A program made the position numbers and the translations under genes. A stretch of 64,000 bases of DNA from assembly GCA_017590115.1 (NCBI GenBank), contig JAGGNK010007448.1, positions 5,558,815-5,622,814 on the forward strand. Direction: 5' to 3'. The notes under the pieces were generated by a model, which saw nothing but the letters and a program-made list of their open reading frames with translations, had not been told where the DNA came from and made no database searches. This document shows positions 1-28,500 of this stretch, piece after piece. Position 1 is the first letter of the stretch. Every line of letters starts with the position of its first letter. This stretch comes from Montifringilla adamsi. Taxonomy: Eukaryota; Chordata; Aves; Passeriformes; Passeridae.

Positions 1-329
1 GTTTAAAGCACTGGGCCTGTGACACACTATCGGTTCTGTGTGATACTGTGGCACTACTACAGCACGGTGTTTTTTCACTACGGTAGCTAGGGGATTGTTA
101 CCGGCCTCGCCAATGCATATGGGTCGTTTTTTCACTCAAATGTTCAGCAGAATCTGCGCGTGAAGGGGAAAACTTCCCCAGAGCCCAGCACCGCCCCGTT
201 CCAGGGAAGGGATGCAGGGATCCCGTCGCAAGCAGAGCTGCACTTCGCTGGTTCCCCTTCGAACAAGCGCCGGTCACGAGCCCATGTGGAGAACTGAAAC
301 TGGGAACCACCCGATGGCCGCAGCACCAA
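1..329. other. Upstream flank of PKN3, no gene seen
   Basis: Moderately AT-rich sequence before the CpG island. The only structure I see is a short motif, GTTTTTTCACT, occurring near 69 and again (with one change) near 128. No exon, RNA gene or repeat family is recognisable. In human the neighbour on this side is SET, which is not present in the window. Confidence 0.5.
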
Positions 330-785
330 GGGCCCGGCTGGGGCCACCCGCGGGCCTTTCTGCTCGGGGCTTCCAGAGGGACGGAGCGGGGATCCGCCAC
401 TGTGCCTCCCGTCCCCTCCCTTCGGCACGGACCGGCAGCCTCTGTGCCACCGCGGGCACCGACCCCTCCAGCCTCTCTCCAGCCTCTCCTTCCCCGGCGG
501 GCGATGTCCGCTACCTCCGCGTCCGCGGCGTCCTCGCTCCTTCCCGCCGCCTCGCCGGACCTCGACCGCGCGTTTCCCCTCGGGGCGGGCGGAGGCGGCG
601 GCACCTCCTCAGCCGGGGGCCGGAGCGGCGGCTGCCCCGGGGCCGTGTGGGGAAGGGCGGCTCCCGCTCCTCGTCCCGCTCCCGAGGGCCGCCCGCCGGC
701 AGCTCCCCCGGGCCGCCCCCGCGAGAGGGCGCTGGCGGCGGCCCCGGGACCGCCGAGTTTGAAAAGTGCCGGTCCGGGCGGAGCA

Positions 786-18252
<17,467 letters not shown>

Positions 18253-18909
18253 TTCCCAGGCTACAAAAACATGAAGAGATTGTTACCACCTTGAGAGAGC
18301 ACAGAGAAGACTTTGAAGGGCCAGTGGAAAAGCCAACATGATTTGTAGTACAGGTAGTGCTGATGGCCCCAGGATGAGGTGCCCTGCAAGCTGAATTAAC
18401 CTGCTGTGGCTTTTCCAGCCTCATGTGTTGGAAGGATCCTGGATGTCAATTACCTTTAAGGAATAATTAATGTTTGATGGGGTATATCTTATTCTGTCAT
18501 TGAACGTAGATGAAATTTGGAATTTAAGCTGGACTTGAAATCAAATCATCTCTGCAACCCAGGTTACTCTTTGCAAAAAGCCTAAGTAAGTAGTGTGATT
18601 TTTAAAGTTGTAGCAAAGCAGAGGAATGGGCACTTCTCACTGATTTTCTAGAGATGCAGCATTCCCTCCTGGTAATGATTGTATGCCATTTCCCACTCAT
18701 AAAAATGTGTATGCCAGGCAAGGAATGGATTTTAACACTACCAAGACAATGATGTTTGATAATGATCCAAGTGATTTATTGGAAGGAAGATGAATCTTTC
18801 AACTTAAGGATGCCAACTCTTAGCTCTTGTTTATAATGATATCAAACTCCACAGCTTTGCACATGTTTTTTTCTTTTTTGAAAATAAAGATACCTTTCTA
18901 TATAATAAA
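18253..18909 (+). terminator. PKN3: PKN3 3' UTR with two poly(A) signals
   Basis: Sequence after the PKN3 stop. Canonical AATAAA hexamers lie at 18883-18888 and 18904-18909, giving a 3' UTR of about 650-680 bases. The region is AT-rich and has no other gene. Confidence 0.75.
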
Positions 18910-18998
18910 TATTCAGCTTTTCATTTCCTTTATGTCAGCTGAATGTTTCAGATCAGGGCTAACCAAAATGCTTAACAGGCAGGACTTAGTTTTCTCCA

Positions 18999-19100
18999 TT
19001 TTCTTTTCTTTTCTTTTCCTTTTCTTTTCTTTTCTTTTCCTTTTCTTTTCCTTTTCTTCCTTCCTTCCTTTCCTTTTCCTTTCTTTCCTTTCTTTTTCTC
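18999..19100. repeat. Pure pyrimidine tract (TTTTC/CTTTT microsatellite)
   Basis: 102 bases containing only C and T on the + strand. It is mostly TTTTC pentamers shading into TTCC and CTTT units. It sits about 90 bases beyond the second PKN3 poly(A) signal. Homopurine-homopyrimidine mirror tracts of this type can form triplex DNA and often stall or pause polymerases. Confidence 0.9.
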
Positions 19101-19871
19101 ATTCAGGTTGCCTATGTACATATTGCACAGTGTCATCAGCTGTCAGATACCAATGACTGCAGTCAGGTTATCTCTCCGCAGATTTTAGCAGTGTGTACAT
19201 CCTGTATAATTTTTGGGGACAGCTAACTAATGACAGTCAATACTGGAAAATCAGTGAGTTAAAGGTGATTTCATTGCCTTGTAATCTATTTTGTAATTAT
19301 ACTTTATAAGATACATTTTCATGTCTTAAATTCATGTTAGCTCATTAGGCAAAAAGGGAAGGGTTGTTAGAGATAAGGCATCTGATGCAAACAAGGACAC
19401 AATCATTACTCTTTCAGTTTGTCTTCACCAGACAGAGACAGAAGTGGGACTAAGGCAACTGTGCTGTAGCTGGAGACAAGGATCTAGGGAATTGTTAAGC
19501 CAAGGCAGGTCCCAGTGCTTCAGGATTCAGTGAGGTAAGAGCTCTATTTGTGCAAACCAGGGATATTTCACACTCAACCTAGATTTCCTATTTTCAGAGC
19601 CAAGTATAACTGCTTCTGAAAATTCCCATGTACAAAGATCCTTTCAACCTCCTGCTCACCCTGGCAGTGCACTGGCCTGTTCAGAGCAGGATACACATTT
19701 TCCTCACTCTTGGAGTGGCAGTTGCTGTTGGCCTCTGTGGTGTATTTTGTGGCTTTAGTTCAAGGCCACTGTGCAGTGGGAGGTAGCACAGTGGATTGTT
19801 AGCACAGGTGAAACCTAGAACTTAGGTTCAAAGAGAGAGTCATAGACAATTTAAAAATGCATATTTAATAT
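19101..19871. other. Intergenic spacer between convergent PKN3 and ZDHHC12
   Basis: Short spacer between the end of the PKN3 transcript and the most distal candidate ZDHHC12 poly(A) site. I see no exon, RNA gene or transposon in it. Confidence 0.4.
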
Positions 19872-21546
19872 TTTATTTTATAATTTATGGTTAAGTAAAA
19901 AAAATGGTAAATTAACACCCAGGTGTATTTTAAAGAAATACCAGACAGAGCAAAACTGCTTTGAGCTGTTGTACCTGCTGATAAACTTTCACTTAACTGA
20001 TACCTGAAGAACCAGGAACTGCAGTGTGACCCACAGCTAGCAGGTACCACAGCAACACAAGCAAACTGCAGAATACTTCTGAATGGTGTAGCAGCTTTAC
20101 AAAAACAATCCTTAGCATTCTGATATCCCTCTGATAAAGGTTCTACCCTGAACAAAGCAGACTGTGCACAGATCACAGAGTCTGGAGCTGGTCAAAAAAG
20201 GGATCTTTTGCTGCAATTAAATTGCTTTTGGACTGTCGTGCTGTCTTAGTAACTACACTATCTTTTCATGAGTGCTTATCAACTTTAAATCCTGAGTGCT
20301 TCTGAGTTGGTGTTAATTCCTGAGCCAAGACAATTAAGGCACAAGATAATTTTAACTAACATTTTGTTGTGGTGTTTTTTCTTGTTTTGTTTGTTTTTGT
20401 TTTAACAGAAAAGGGTCAGGACTAAAATTCACACCACAGCCTTTTTTGTTTTAAAGCTAAGATCAGTCATCCCAAATTTCCTTTTAGTTCCCCAAGGATA
20501 TCTGAAGTATGACCTTTAATTTCAATGGAAAACAGATCCTCTTGCTGCTGTCCTGAAAGCTGTCAGCATCTCTCACCTCAGGACCTGAAATCTTTTCTCT
20601 TGCACTGAAATGGTATTATTTTATTAAAATGTCACTAGTGAGTTGAGGTAGCAGTTTTACCAACAGTGTTACTTTAGTTAGGCATGAGGTACCCACCTCT
20701 GCTCCTGCTTCTCTCCCAAGCTACAGCAAAGGCCTGAGCACAATGTTATCTGCAGAAATAACTCAGTAGCCAAGGATTACTTTTCTGTCCAAAGAAAAGT
20801 GATGGTATCATTCTTCACTGACTTGATTCAAAACAGTGAATTGTTAGCAGTATCATCAACTTAAAAAGCTGTGAGGAAGCTGCTCAGGGCATCACAAAAT
20901 ACAGATTAATTATCTCATAAGATTCAATGGATGTCTAACAGCTCTTTCTTATGCACATTAACAGTATTAAGCCTTAAGTCTTCATGGAAAGCATTAAGTT
21001 GTGGCATGTGGACAAAATAAAATCTGCTTTTGACTCTCTAAATATTTACTCAAATATTTCTCTTACATGCCTGATGCTACTGCCAAAAGGCACTGCAGTT
21101 CTCACAGTCAGAACTTGGCTGAAAAAAGGCCACAGGAATTACACTGATCCTGGCTGGTTTTATGTGTAATTGCTGCTGTTCCCTAGCAGCAAAAAGTGAA
21201 GGAGATCTGGGAGGAGATAAGTGAACACGAATAGTCACACTAATCTTGCATTTCTTCTGGAGAGATGTGGATGCACTTAACCAAAGGAAATAAATTTAGA
21301 GAGACACCGTGCTCAGCCTGGAAATCAGCTCTGCTGGCTTTGCCCTTCCCAGAACTGTATTCTTGCCTTTAACAGTGCTGTTTATATATAAAAAATAACC
21401 CTGACTATCCCTGAAATGTAATTTGCAGATGAACAGCTTGTGGAGCAGGTTGCACAGTCCATGATGTGTTAAAGTTCAGTGCAAGGAAACAGCAACCATT
21501 GCAAAGTTTTACCCAGCAGCCTGCCAGCTGTGTTGGCAGACTGGGA
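19872..21546 (-). terminator. ZDHHC12: Probable ZDHHC12 3' UTR with two candidate poly(A) signals
   Basis: Reverse-strand AATAAA hexamers (TTTATT on +) lie at 20620-20625 and 19872-19877, about 0.9 and 1.7 kb after the ZDHHC12 stop. The sequence between is AT-rich and has no conserved coding frame. Which signal is used cannot be told from sequence alone. Confidence 0.5.
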
Positions 21547-24500
21547 CTAGACAGGCTCAGTGTTCCTGTGAAAATAGATGTTCTCCCATGCAGTGAGGTG
21601 GCGTGAACAGAAGAATCTCCAGAGGTTGAGGATTATCCCTTGGTCAAAGGGGTTCTCCAGCTCGGAGTGCCGCAGGTAGGAGATGCGGTGGTGAGACATG
21701 AACTCCCAGGTCGTGGTGTTGCAGGAGATCAGGTACAGGTGGGAAACAAGCAGCAGCAGGACCACAATGGTGAATATGAATATCAGGAGGAAGGACACAA
21801 GGAGGAAAATGTTGTGCTGCAGCCACTCCCGGGATTGTTCAAAGTAGAGGCCTGACCTTTCAATTCAAACAGAAATAGATCTGTAGTTAAAGAAGCAGAA
21901 CTAGTTTCATAAACTAAGCAAACCTGATGACACATTTAAGTTTGATTCATAACTAATGAGCTGCTAATAATCCTTGACTACAGAGAGTTAATATACTATG
22001 AAGTCCTGAGAGACTGCACCACAGGAATTGGAAGCTAAATTTAGAAGATACTGTTTCCCTGACAGCTGTGAGACACAATCACCCTGGGTTAACTCCTCTC
22101 CTGAACAGCTGGAACCCTGTTGGAGTTTCCAGCACTTGAATGTGTAAACAAAGATCGTGTTACAGGGACTGAAGCAAAATGAACAATGAAACCTAAATTA
22201 CCAGAGACTGCTCAAGATTAGGGAGCTCCAGGATGAAAAAGAGGGTGACGATCCAGAGCCAGTCTATGTTCTAAGCCAGCCCAAGGAGCACTACAACTTT
22301 CAGCAATCTCAGAGGTCCAAAAGCCATCTCCCAGCCTTACCAAGCAACACGGCCTCCCCACAGCAGAACCACAAGCTGCACACTCAGGTAGACTATGAAG
22401 AGGGGGTGATTCCTTTCTCCTACACAGTTCTCAAGCCAGGGGCAGTGATGGTCGTAGCGCCGCACGCAGTGCTGGCACAGCTGGCAGTGCTTGGCTCGCA
22501 TGGGTTGCTGCAAAACACAATCAGGAAAAGAAAAAACTCACTGGCTATAGTTCATGGCTGTCCCACTCCCATCTGGTAGAAGAGAACATCATGCAAATCT
22601 CTTTCCCCACAATACTGTCCCTAAAACACTTGATTGTGAGACAACAGCACATCAGCATTGCTAAGACAAATCAAAGGGACTGTAATTCTTCTGGTCAAGA
22701 CCCAAATGGGTGGGATTCAAATTAAGTGATCCTCCCACACTCCTCCTATCTACACATTTTCTTTATTATCTACCTATTATAGGAAGTCCAGCATGCCAAG
22801 GAGGGAGATAAAGCCAATCAGTGTAGTCAGGAAAGCCAGAGTATTGAGGTGAAAAACTGGAACCACTACTATCAAATAGAGTGGGCGGGGATGTGATGCT
22901 TTTTGGGGATGTACAGAGAAGTGCCTCCATGTGAGTACAAGACACTTGCAAAGAAAACAGCTCAATTACCAGGAACAGAGAAAGTGAAAGACCTGGCTGA
23001 GAAAAGTAGTGCTTCCTAGGATTTGTCCCCTGCATTGTATAAATGCTTTGCCAGCTTTTCTTCTTGCAATAAGCTCATTCTTCCTGATTGATACTCTTCG
23101 GGAATTTATGGGAGCTGGGGTAATGCTTAATTTCATTAAACTAATAAGGATCACTCTGAAAACAACCCTTTCTAGGCTTAGGCAAACTGTTTTAAGAGCT
23201 AATTTCATTGTTGTAGTTTCTCCTTCATGCTGTCATTTACCATTCAGGCCAATGTTTTGCTCTTTTAAGGCCCTGAACAAGTTCACAACAATGAGCAGTT
23301 CCCACATGTTACACTCAGCTGCCTTTCTGGCTATCAAGGTATTTTCAAAATAACTTATTTGACAGTACTGCAAAGTCTGGCTGACATGGTAGTAAGAGTG
23401 TGGAATACAATTTTCTCATGGCAAAAAAGGATTCTTGTTTCTATAAGCCAGCAGAGACTTGTTTCAGCCTTGGAAAAGTGGCCTGTGTGCCAGTGTCCAT
23501 CACTACTACTTGTGTAGCCTCTGCTCACCCTCCTCTAAGCAGCAATTACAGACCACTGACAGCAGCTGAAGAACAATGTAAGCTTTCAAATCACTCATCC
23601 CTTCCTCTTCCAGCATGTTCTGGATGCCCACCTTCACCAGGCAGTAACCACAGCGCCGCAGCTTAATGTCACCTGCAATCTGAGGGATCACTACACCTTG
23701 TCCTTTATCTTCACCTTCCTACAAAAAAGAGAAAGGAAGGGATTGAGGAGGGTTCTTGAGCTCCTGTCTAGGCATGACTGAGCTGTCTTGCTGCATACTT
23801 TTACTTAACAGTTACACAGTGTTTGTTATCTCTATCATTCGGAACAAAATAATTAGAATTCCTACAGAAACTGCAAACAATTATGGTACAGTGAGAGAGA
23901 ACAGGTTACTGTAACCCTCCAAAGAATGTTTGCAAAGAGGCAGAAATAACTGTGGACAAGATATAGTCTGGGACAAAACAAGGTTAGATTTCACTTCTAA
24001 ACACAATAACAATGTCTTTTTGGTATGAGCAGTGCTAATTAGTCATACACAGCCAACACTGACATTAATGATGGATGACTAAGATTGATAATGCTTTTGT
24101 CCTACAGTCTATAAGGCAGTGAACCTTGAGCAGACTAGCAGTTAATGAAACTTTGCATCTCCATTTATTTCACTGTAACTTGTTTGTGGATGTGAACTCT
24201 GAGAGGGCAACAAATCCATAAAGAGTTCAATAAATAGAGCTGCAGAGAGCACTGTCTGCCAAGCCTGCCCTTCAGTTCGGGGCTTTTTTTGCACTTGTAC
24301 CACTTAGCAGTGGTTACTGTAAAATAGGTCATATACACATTCCACAGGGCACTGCAGTCTCTGCTCTAGGAGAGGACTTGAGCTCAAACGGCACAGTTAT
24401 GTACAAGGGAAGTGTGGAAGGCACATTTAAAGCCTGTAAACCCTATTGCTGTTACAAAATACCAGTGTGAGACAGTCTGTTCCCATCTCCAATGGTCTAT

Positions 24501-25110
24501 GCATGTGTCCTTCACCAGCACAACAGAAACTGTTTCAGATTGTTCTTATCTACCAGAGTGGAAAAAGTAGAAAAGCCTATAGACTTTACAGCTGCTCCAC
24601 TTTGTTCTATTCATGAAGGGATCTACCTTCACTTCCTCTTCAGGTTTAACAAAACCCGGATCCATGAGAGACACCTTGAAGTACAGCAGGACTGAGCACA
24701 AAACCAGCAAAACGAAGATCAGCGGCTGAAGCAGCTCCCCGCGCTCCTCTTGCTTTTGCAGATCTGAAAGGTACCCAGGAAAGACAGAGAGCAGCAGCTC
24801 TGTGAAACGCCCTGGATTTTTCTCTCTGGCCTCAACAAAGGGGTCCCGAATCTATGAAGAGGAAATGGAGAGAGACCAGGAGGAGAGAGGAGAGGCTGAG
24901 AAGGGGCTCCCCAGCCCCCCCGCCCTCGGGGCACCCCCGGGTGCGGATAGCCCGTGTCCCGCAGGGCCCNNNNNNNNNNNNNNNNNNNNCCCCCCTCCCC
25001 GCAGCCCGGCCGGGCCCCGCCTCACCCGTGCGGTGCAGGAGGAGCCCGAGCAGCAGGGCCGCGCTGAGGGCCGTGTGTGCCGCCCGCACCCAGCGCCCGC
25101 CGGGGCCCAT
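21547..25110 (-). CDS. ZDHHC12: DHHC-type palmitoyltransferase ZDHHC12, 5 exons
   Basis: S-palmitoyltransferase of Golgi/ER membranes that transfers palmitate from CoA to substrate cysteines through an acyl-enzyme. Coding exons in transcript order: 25110-25026, 24763-24627, 23718-23632, 22507-22341, 21856-21547. They join in frame to 261 residues (human 267). Seen: hydrophobic segments near residues 12-24, 46-62, 145-160 and 176-202 (four-pass topology). The cysteine-rich domain begins with Cys97-x-x-Cys100 and contains the DHHC active site Asp122-His-His-Cys125, followed by a conserved CVGERNHP block. The TTxE motif (TTWE, 207-210) follows TM4. The start ATG at 25108-25110 gives a short N-terminus ahead of TM1, as in human. 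It is convergent with PKN3 and head-to-tail with ZER1. Intron 1 carries an assembly gap, but both flanking exons are complete. Confidence 0.94.
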
Positions 25111-25560
25111 GGCCGCCCGGCTTCACCGGCTCCGGGGCTCCGCCGGCCCGGAAGGCCTGCGGGCAGCGCTGGCAGGGCCGGACGGGACACGGGCAGCGCC
25201 CCGAGGCGGGGCCAGGGCGGGCCAGCCCTGCGGGGGAGGCTCCGCTGGGCTGTCGGACGGGTTCCGCTCCCAGAGCGGGCCCGGGTTCTGCCGTAGCGGA
25301 CTCGGCAAACACCGTGAGCCGCGGTCACCGGGCTCCTTTTGTCCCCCACACCGCCCCGGGGTTGTTGTGCCCGTCGAGCCGGCCCTGCGAGGCCTTTCCT
25401 CGAGGAGCGTGTTTTCCTGAGCCCTTCCCGCGTGTCCTCCCGCCCTCACCCCGGGCTCTGGGGTTGTTCTCAACCTCCGTTCCACCGGGGCAGACGCTGC
25501 TGGGTGTGCAGAGCTGTGGAGGGGTCGGGCAGCAGGTGCCGTTCAAAGGCTCCCAAGGTA
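24890..25560 (-). promoter_or_regulatory. ZDHHC12: CpG-island promoter of ZDHHC12
   Basis: Dense GC/CpG block covering exon 1 and about 450 bases upstream of the ZDHHC12 ATG. The promoter has no evident TATA box and could fire in both directions. Confidence 0.6.
24970..24989. other. Assembly gap (20 N) in ZDHHC12 intron 1
   Basis: Run of 20 undetermined bases flanked on both sides by C-rich, CpG-rich sequence. It lies between exon 1 (ends 25026) and exon 2 (starts 24763). No coding sequence is lost, because exon 1 and exon 2 phases match (phase 1). Confidence 0.98.
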
Positions 25561-28500
25561 CTGCTCTGCGTTAATCCTGCTCTCGCTAACGTGGTTATGC
25601 CATGTGTTGGTTTCCAGCCCCGGGAAGAAGCGCACAGAGGCTGTGCGTGGCTGGAAGCAGCTACACGGCCCCATTAACCAAGCAGAGCCTGGAGAACGTC
25701 GGACATGAGGAGGGATTGGGTCTGGCTGAGATGGCTGCAGTCAAGGGCTCCTGGCTGGGTGAGGTCATTGAACTCCCCCGAGGGCTGCCGAGGGAAGCAG
25801 GTGTGTACCGACTCTTCTCAGCTGGAACAGACACCTAAAAGCAATTGAAGTGCACCTGAGATGCACCTTGAATTGCACCTTCCGTTTTTGTCTCTTGTTA
25901 ACAATAAAAAAACCCCACCAAGGTGACTATAGCAAATATGTAGCACTTTGAGTGTCTAAGGGAGATGAACTTTTACGGATGAATATCTGTAAAAGTTCCA
26001 AAATCAGTGCTTTCTCTTTAACTCCTTTCAGTTTTAACACAGCTCTACCTTGCTGCTTTTGTTACCTTGCCCAATAAAAATTTGGAAAGAAATATAATAT
26101 TGTTATAAATTTACCCTCCAGCACCTGGTAGTGGATTCCTTGGTATTGTTTGCCCACAAATTGATTATTTTAGCCTCTTCCTATGAGTCAGTGGCCACGT
26201 GCTGATGCCAGGAAAGCACCTGGTTGTGTGGGTCACTTGAATGGTTTACCCGAGACAGCTGGGTTGAAATGTTAACAAAAATTGTCAACTGAATTTCCAG
26301 CAATCATTCAAACTATTTTTTTTTTTTTTTTAATTCTAGGTAAAGGCAAAGCCTACGGCTCTTTTCCCTCAGACACCTCAGGCTGTACGGGTGCTCAGAA
26401 AAAGGTGGGTAGTGTCTTTCCTTCTTCACAGAGAGGTGTAAATCTTAAAGCTTAATTAAAGCAATTTGAATAGTGATAATATTATCCACTTGAAACTAGA
26501 AACAGTTTGATGTTCTAGAATAATCTGTCCTAAGGAATATATTCTCACTCTTTGCAATTAAAATAATTTGGTGCATGTTACTCTTTTTATCTTCTCCTTT
26601 AGCTTTGAAAGCTGTCTTGCAGAGATCAGGGCTCATCTCTTGTCTCAAGAGTTTCAGCCTCAGTGACTGGTTGAAATTAGGCTCAGTTACAAAAGTCTCT
26701 AGTGGTAAGTTTCTGAGGAGAATCTTGGTTCCTATGGCATCCCAGCTCAGAATCTCTCTGGACTCTTACAGCACAGCATGTTTTCAGAGGCAGCTCAGTT
26801 TCATACAAATGCTCCTGCCATCCTGTTCTCCTTGCTCCTTCACAGGCTCCACAGTGACCACTGAATTAGCTGGCACTGACCCCTGACAGGACCAGGGTCT
26901 TGAGAAGAAAGTCAGGCTGGCCTTAAAGCAGATGGGCTTTTCTTAAGTGCTCAGATCCTGCCCCTTACAAAGCCCAGGCTGTGGAGTGTGAACTGCAGAT
27001 ACATTAGAGAGTTCAGAGCAATCTGGACACTCAAATATTGTCCGATTTTTTTCTCCTCTCACACAATTTCCTAACAATGCTCTCGTCCTCCACTGCTTTC
27101 TTCTGCTGACAAGCAGTATTGTGTCTTTTGGAGTGATGAAAGGCAAAGGCACTGAACAGCATCATCAACACATGGCAGTTCCTTTCATTTTTAATTAAAT
27201 ATATGACAGCCAATGGACCAGTAATGTACCTAAATAAACCACATTCATAGAACAAAGGAAGAAGACACTCTTGAGCACTAGGTTTAATACACAGTGGGTA
27301 TCCAATGGATACAACAGAAAAGTTAATTCATTCAGAATTGTAAGGAAGCAACAGTTGTGCATTTTGATTTTTTTGCTCAGTTTCACCAGGTACAAACATT
27401 TGAACCAGGCCTCAGCATCAGGCAGGTCCATGGACAGAGTAAAAGGAGACACTTGCTCATTATAACTGAGGGTATTTTCATTGCAAAACAAGGAAATACA
27501 TATTTAATTAGCTTAAAAACTTTTTTTTTTTAAACAAGAAAAGAGTTACAGAGAGGATCAGTGACAATTACATGAAATTAAGAGTCTGCTAAAGCAAAAG
27601 TGTTTCAGTTCAGCAGAGTATCTCCCTCATTCCTTAAGTGCTCTCTTCTCCTTCAGCCCCCATGTTGCTTTTCATCTATTCCTGATGACTATTGCCCTCT
27701 GTGCTTCATCCACATCCATGGTTGTCCTGGAGACCAGCTGTTTCCCTACTTTTAATTCTCTTTTTCCAGCACAAGCTGTCCTCTAACACCTGAGCTGTGG
27801 CAGACTCCTCCCTAAACAGTCTCAAGGAAATGTCTTTTCTATGGGTAGTGCCTGACTGCAGTGCCCTCTAGCTCTTGCCCTACTGGTAATTAATTGCCTT
27901 CTTCAGGTAATGAGAGGGAATTGACTCACAGCTCCAAGACTTTTCTTCCCACTCATCTTTTGCAGAGACCAGAGTGACAGGAGCAGAAGCCTAGCCAAGC
28001 TGGGTAGGATTCAGTGCTGAAGAGGATAATTTCAGTAGGAAGGTGCAGGGAAACAGCAGCCATGGTGCAGATGAATTATCTGCAGTGTTCTGATTGCCAC
28101 AAATATCAGTGCAAAACTTTCTTGGCTTGGTCTAGATGAGAAAGTCTGATGCTTCTGGGTGTTAAACATCATCCAAGTAGATGCCAATCCTTATGAGCAA
28201 TTCCTCCCACAGATTTTGTAAAATGGAAGCACTGGTGGGAAGTTGCTCACCAATTTGCTCTTATCTGCTCCAGAGAACATGGACACCTGGCACTGCTGGG
28301 TCACTGACAAGGGCCACTGGAGGACAGAGCTGCCTCCAGCCAGGAAGGAAACCACACACAGCTCAGGTGGAGGGTTCCTTTGCTGGCACAGTCTCTGCAG
28401 GGAGCTACTGAGTCGTGTTCGTGCTCTGCTTGCCAAGCTTTGGAATATTAAAGGAAATGTAGTAGTGAAAACATGAAGAGTCTGAGTGGGCCAACAGCTA

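Noticed and set aside
22201..22330. Possible extra ZDHHC12 exon with a hydrophobic open stretch on the minus strand
   Set aside because: Joining it to exon 4 (phase 2) would create TGA at once. Exon 4 joins 21856 directly, giving the conserved Trp-Ser-Gly-Leu junction, so this stretch is intronic.
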